Below, piece after piece: positions 60,621 to 64,000 of a stretch of 64,000 bases of DNA; within the stretch, counting starts at the first letter, position 1, and each line of letters starts with the position of its first letter. The position numbers and the translations under genes are program-made. The DNA is taken from NCBI GenBank assembly GCA_022829145.1, contig CM040743.1, forward strand, positions 23,534,646 through 23,598,645. Reading direction: 5' to 3'. This DNA is from Albula goreensis. Taxonomy: Eukaryota > Chordata > Actinopteri > Albuliformes > Albulidae. The notes under the pieces are model-generated. The model was not told the origin of the DNA. It was given only the letters and a program-made list of their open reading frames with translations, and ran no database searches.

Positions 60621-63088
60621 CTGTTTGCCACAATTGATACGCACAGAAACCTCATTTAATGTTCAACACACGCCCCCTACCCCTCTTCCCAATGTTACAA
60701 CCAATTTCTCCATCAAGGTTGTTCCCTGAACATTTCGGTTATTCCATATTTTTTCTGAAATGTATTTTATGTAGGCTAAAATGTAGGATTAGGTTCATTA
60801 CCATTTTCTATGGCTTTGAACTCATTAACTATGAAGGACATCACAATGCCCCAGTTGTCTGTGAACAGATCTAATTAAATTCAATTAGGTCCTGGGGTGG
60901 AAAGATGGGAAATTCCATTTTTCATGTCATGTACAGCTATTTCTGACATGACATAATACATTGCCTTAAACAGAAAAATCATCTCTCAAAAGACAAGTGA
61001 ACGATTCACATGTTATAAATCAAGAGCCGCAGTTATGGTCAGAAAAAACACATGGTGGGAAAACTGACTTTAGGAAACTAATGTGTGATATACATGATTA
61101 GTAATAAGCCACTGCATTGCTCTCACTGATACTGTTCATCAGCTTGCTTTTACATATAATCTGACTTGAGCAGGTTGAAGCGTATGGAATTTCTCAGGCT
61201 CACTCACCGGAGGACCACACAGACAACGGCCAGCACAATGAGCATCAGGAACAGCAGAGCGCCGATTGTCCCCAGAATGATAGGCAGGAGCACATCTGTG
61301 GAGGGTTGCACAGGACACGGGTCAGCATAGAATAGTGTGTGATGGTGCATAGCTATGGTTCTCACTTCTAACATAAGAATTTTTTTCTTGCAAAAGTACA
61401 CTTTTCATGAATGTTCCTATTGTTTAGTCAAATCGAATCTAGCACTGTTGGTGGTACTCACTGCTCTTCTTCTGCAGGGTGATCTTGCTCAGTAGACTGA
61501 ATTCACCCTCCTCAAGCAGGCAGTTGGAGGTGTTGAGGTAGAAGCTATCTGGGATGTTCAGCGTGTCCTCCATCTTCTCGTCCTCCCGCCTGCTGAGCAT
61601 CTCCTCCAGTGATCCCAGGGTCTGCACCTTGATGTAGGTGTGCCCTTCGCCACTTGGGCTGGCTGATGTTTTTGAAGAGCAGCTCGGCCCCATAACCCGG
61701 GGGCAGCAAGACGATCCACGACGCTGTGGATCGGGGCTTCATACCGTCGGGCCAGTTTGGGGTGCTCACCACAGATGGGGACGCCACTTTTGGGGACACT
61801 GTGAATATGTAGCTCTCTGTTGGGGGGACAAATTCACTACAATGTAACATTACACTACAATGTAAATTAAGTGTTTCAGTAGTCTTTAGACTGTGCTGCA
61901 TCATCATTTTAGTTTCTGTCTCCAATGACTGACACATGCTAAAGTCATAAGAGAGGAGAGATATCAATCGGTATTTTGGATGAAAGATAATACTGTCTTT
62001 ATATCTTTCTCTGATCTCCTCATGATTAAGAATTTACACCACAGGAGGCCTACCACATTTCTGTGGCACAACTTCTTCATCCTAATAAACTCAATACAGT
62101 TATTCCATCTAGCTCTGCACGATGTACCACTACAATGCAATCACTGTCAATGTACTGTCTTTTCCGTTTCATATCCATGCAGTGACCCCTTGTGGCTGAT
62201 AGAAATTTATGATAAAGATTAATTAAATATGCTATGCTTCATCTCATATTGACAAAATATGAAGTTTTTGTATTTGCTAAACTAACACTGCAAGGTACAC
62301 TTTCCTAAGTGATATAGAAACTATTAACCTCGTCAATTAAATATCAAATCAAACTCTTTCCATACTATTTCTTCTCCTGAAAAAGGCCAAGAGTCCAAGA
62401 AAAGTTGAACAGAGTGAGAACAGACTTGTCACTGCATGCAACACATTTTTGCCTCGGGCAAATGTAAAAAAGTCTCCCAATCTGTATGTGGAATAGAGCA
62501 TAACTTCCTTTCCAGGGAAATGAGAATCTTGGCAATGTCATTTTGGACTAAAGCAAATGCTTTGCAAATAATACCATCTAAAAGATTATATAAGGTCATA
62601 TAGAGGTCATATACCATTGTACTAACCAGAAATGTAGCTATTTAAATAATGCATTGTATTCCTGACCAAAGTCTGTTTTAAACATAACAGCACTTCTATG
62701 CTACGATTCATATTTCCCTTACCGTTGATCTCTCTGCTGAAAGTCACATTGAAAAAAGGAGATGCTTGAGATCGGCTAGCTGGCCTGGGTGTGGCAGTTA
62801 CGGAGATGTTTGAATGGATCTGGACTTTACTGATGGCGCCCTTTGGACAGAATTCACCGAAGGGGGTCCCATCCACTTCAGCAACATTCACAATGTAAGG
62901 CCTTTCGCATTCCTGGCCAGGCAGCGACTGACGAAGGTTGCCCGTGGTGGGCAGCAGATCCACTGTACCGTCCCCCGGAACCATCAAGTTCCAGGTCATT
63001 TTCTGCATTTGCACAGGTAGGCACTGAGCCATGACAGGAAGAGTAAGCTGAGTCCCTTCCATTGGACACTCCTCCCATTTCTGACAAC
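60143..63088 (-). CDS. cdcp1: cdcp1, CUB-domain-containing protein 1 (last four exons; continues past right edge)
   Basis: CDCP1 is a single-pass surface glycoprotein phosphorylated by Src-family kinases; in mammals its phosphotyrosines recruit PKC-delta and control cell adhesion. Exons in transcription order: 62723-63088, 61462-61816, 61208-61295 and 60143-60620. They cover the last part of the ectodomain (CUB-like repeats with NxS/T sites such as NIS and NVT), one membrane helix (LLPIILGTIGALLFLMLIVL and on), a five-lysine stop-transfer stretch and a tail of about 150 residues. The tail keeps SHVYTSIEDNMVYGHLL and DVYRPF, which match the mammalian Src and PKC-delta tyrosine sites. Exon 61462-61816 is one base too long for its phase (355 bases) and changes frame near 61655-61665. 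The 5' exons lie right of the window. Confidence 0.94.
61208..61295 (-). CDS. cdcp1: cdcp1 second-last exon (membrane helix)
   Basis: The 88 bases encode VLLPIILGTIGALLFLMLIV, then LAVVCVVL and two bases of an Arg codon. The acceptor is CCTCCACAG|A and the donor CCG|GTGAGT. This is the single membrane-spanning helix. Confidence 0.93.
61462..61816 (-). CDS. cdcp1: cdcp1 third-last exon (ectodomain; apparent one-base insertion)
   Basis: It runs from acceptor CCCAACAG|A to donor AGCA|GTGAGT. It begins SYIFTVSPKVASPSVVSTPN, continues WPDGMKPRSTASWIVLLPPG and reaches LLFKNISQP. The frame then changes to GEGHTYIKVQTLGSLEEMLS and on to SFYLNTSNCLLEEG and KITLQKK. Both halves align with one continuous stretch of mammalian CDCP1 (FTVTP, TPNW, SW, then the acidic EE segment and NISNC). 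The exon is 355 bases; 354 would restore the phase used by its neighbours. Confidence 0.9.
62723..63088 (-). CDS. cdcp1: cdcp1 fourth-last exon (ectodomain)
   Basis: The 366 bases run from acceptor AATTTTAG|G to donor AACG|GTAAGG. They encode CQKWEECPMEGTQLTLPVMA, QCLPVQ, a block with GNLRQSLPGQEC, GEFCPKGAISKVQIHSNISV and ASPFFNVTFSREIN. GEFCPKGAI-K-QIH-NISVT is the segment most like the mammalian FCPGGSIKQIQVKQNISVT. Intron phases are 1 and 1. Confidence 0.92.
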
Positions 63089-64000
63089 CTAAAATTCAGT
63101 GGAGACAACATGAGTTTGAATGGCAATGGGATAGAGCCGTCACTGTAAAAGGAGAGAGAGAAGGAGTGCTTTCTGGTTTCATACACAAGTACCAAAACTG
63201 GTGATTTAACAACTTTTACAGCTTCTGCAGGATGTGACTTTACAGTTCCTGCTGCTCAAAAATTCAGCAGCTAAATGCCACACCCTTATTCAACAGGTTT
63301 ATTGAACAAAGGTATGGTTAGTCATGTTTTAATTCCTACCACCTCATTATTAGTCATAAGGATAATGCTCATATTAGCTTTGTGTCTAGAATGAGGCAAG
63401 AAGACAGTTTAAAACTTGGCATGTCCATCTTCCTGTCATGTGCAGTGACTACAGTTAACTATTTTATTTCACTGCTCAAACAGGATTTATATTATCTGAT
63501 TATTCACAATAACAAAGCATGGAACATGAAAATTAAATGCAAATTAATTTCCCAAAAGTTCTTATCCATCAATTTATGCTATGAGGTAAAAAATTCAAAA
63601 TGATCTGCCCAGTTTTTTTTTGTATTTTACTGACTTGGCTTTCAAATTTTGGTGATCTTTCCTAACCCGTATCCCATCACAATACTCCAGTGTTACAGAA
63701 CCCCAGAGCTATAAATCATCTACGGAAAATAGTGTCAACCACCTCTGGTTTTGTCTATATTAAAAAAAAGTCAGGCAGCTCTACAGGATACTCATTGCTA
63801 AATATTACTGATTCTTGCAAGTTACCTCTGTTTCTGTCTCAGTAGAGCAGGTTACTTATAGATGTCTTGGGTACCAAGCGATAAAGACACTTAATTTTCT
63901 GACCTAGTCAAGCAGAACATGGGTGTCTATTGTTTGGATTTGGGAGTGCATGTCATACCTATTGTCTATGTGAAATACAAGTGACATCAAATTTGTTTGT
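63089..64000. other. cdcp1 intron at the right edge
   Basis: No cdcp1 exon or repeat was recognised here. The upstream exons should lie beyond the window. Confidence 0.5.

Larger units (their letters stand above)
60621..62722. other. cdcp1 introns between the last four exons
   Basis: The introns 60621-61207, 61296-61461 and 61817-62722 are AT-rich with no further exon or recognised repeat. Confidence 0.55.

Noticed and set aside
1..64000. CRISPR array, operon or phage-like system
   Set aside because: The window is vertebrate nuclear DNA with spliced genes. The repeats present are microsatellites and transposons without regular spacers.

Overview
This is vertebrate nuclear DNA, almost certainly from a ray-finned (teleost) fish. 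Genes are split into short exons with GT/AG introns. Intergenic DNA is AT-rich and full of (CA)n, (TA)n and (TTA)n microsatellites. Several repeats are of kinds common in teleosts: hAT-like and Tc1-like inverted-repeat elements, a tRNA-derived SINE, and a LINE-type 3' tail. I see nothing bacterial, no CRISPR array and no tRNA or rRNA gene.

Layout, left to right. (1) 1-15.4 kb: the 5' part of osbpl10 on the minus strand. Exon 1 is at 14804-15060 and exon 2, carrying the PH-domain core, at 6964-7139; the gene runs off the left edge. (2) 15.4-30.3 kb: about 15 kb with no gene I can support. (3) 30.97-47.7 kb: zdhhc3 on the minus strand, a Golgi DHHC palmitoyltransferase, with five shared coding exons, two alternative last exons (35206-35364 and 30969-31178) and a probable non-coding first exon near 47.7 kb. 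(4) 48.45-52.72 kb: exosc7 on the plus strand, head to head with zdhhc3; all eight coding exons are intact and give 291 residues. (5) 55.34-57.64 kb: clec3b (tetranectin) on the plus strand, three exons, with a one-base reading-frame conflict in exon 1 and altered calcium and kringle-binding residues. (6) 60.14-63.09 kb: the last four exons of cdcp1 on the minus strand, with a one-base frame break in the third-last exon; the gene runs off the right edge.

The order zdhhc3 - exosc7 - clec3b - cdcp1 is the human 3p21.31 order. In human, OSBPL10 lies on the same chromosome arm but many megabases away, so its adjacency here marks a synteny breakpoint. The genes do not form a pathway: they cover sterol/lipid transfer, protein palmitoylation, RNA decay, an extracellular lectin and a Src-substrate receptor.

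I found no new biological system. The items most worth a second look are the alternative zdhhc3 last exons, a long (TG)n tract just before the zdhhc3 exon that encodes the DHHC motif, the two single-base frame breaks in clec3b and cdcp1, the lost tetranectin ligand residues, and several foldback or nested transposons. Exon borders were read by eye from splice sites, phase and recalled family sequences; no alignment or database search was run.
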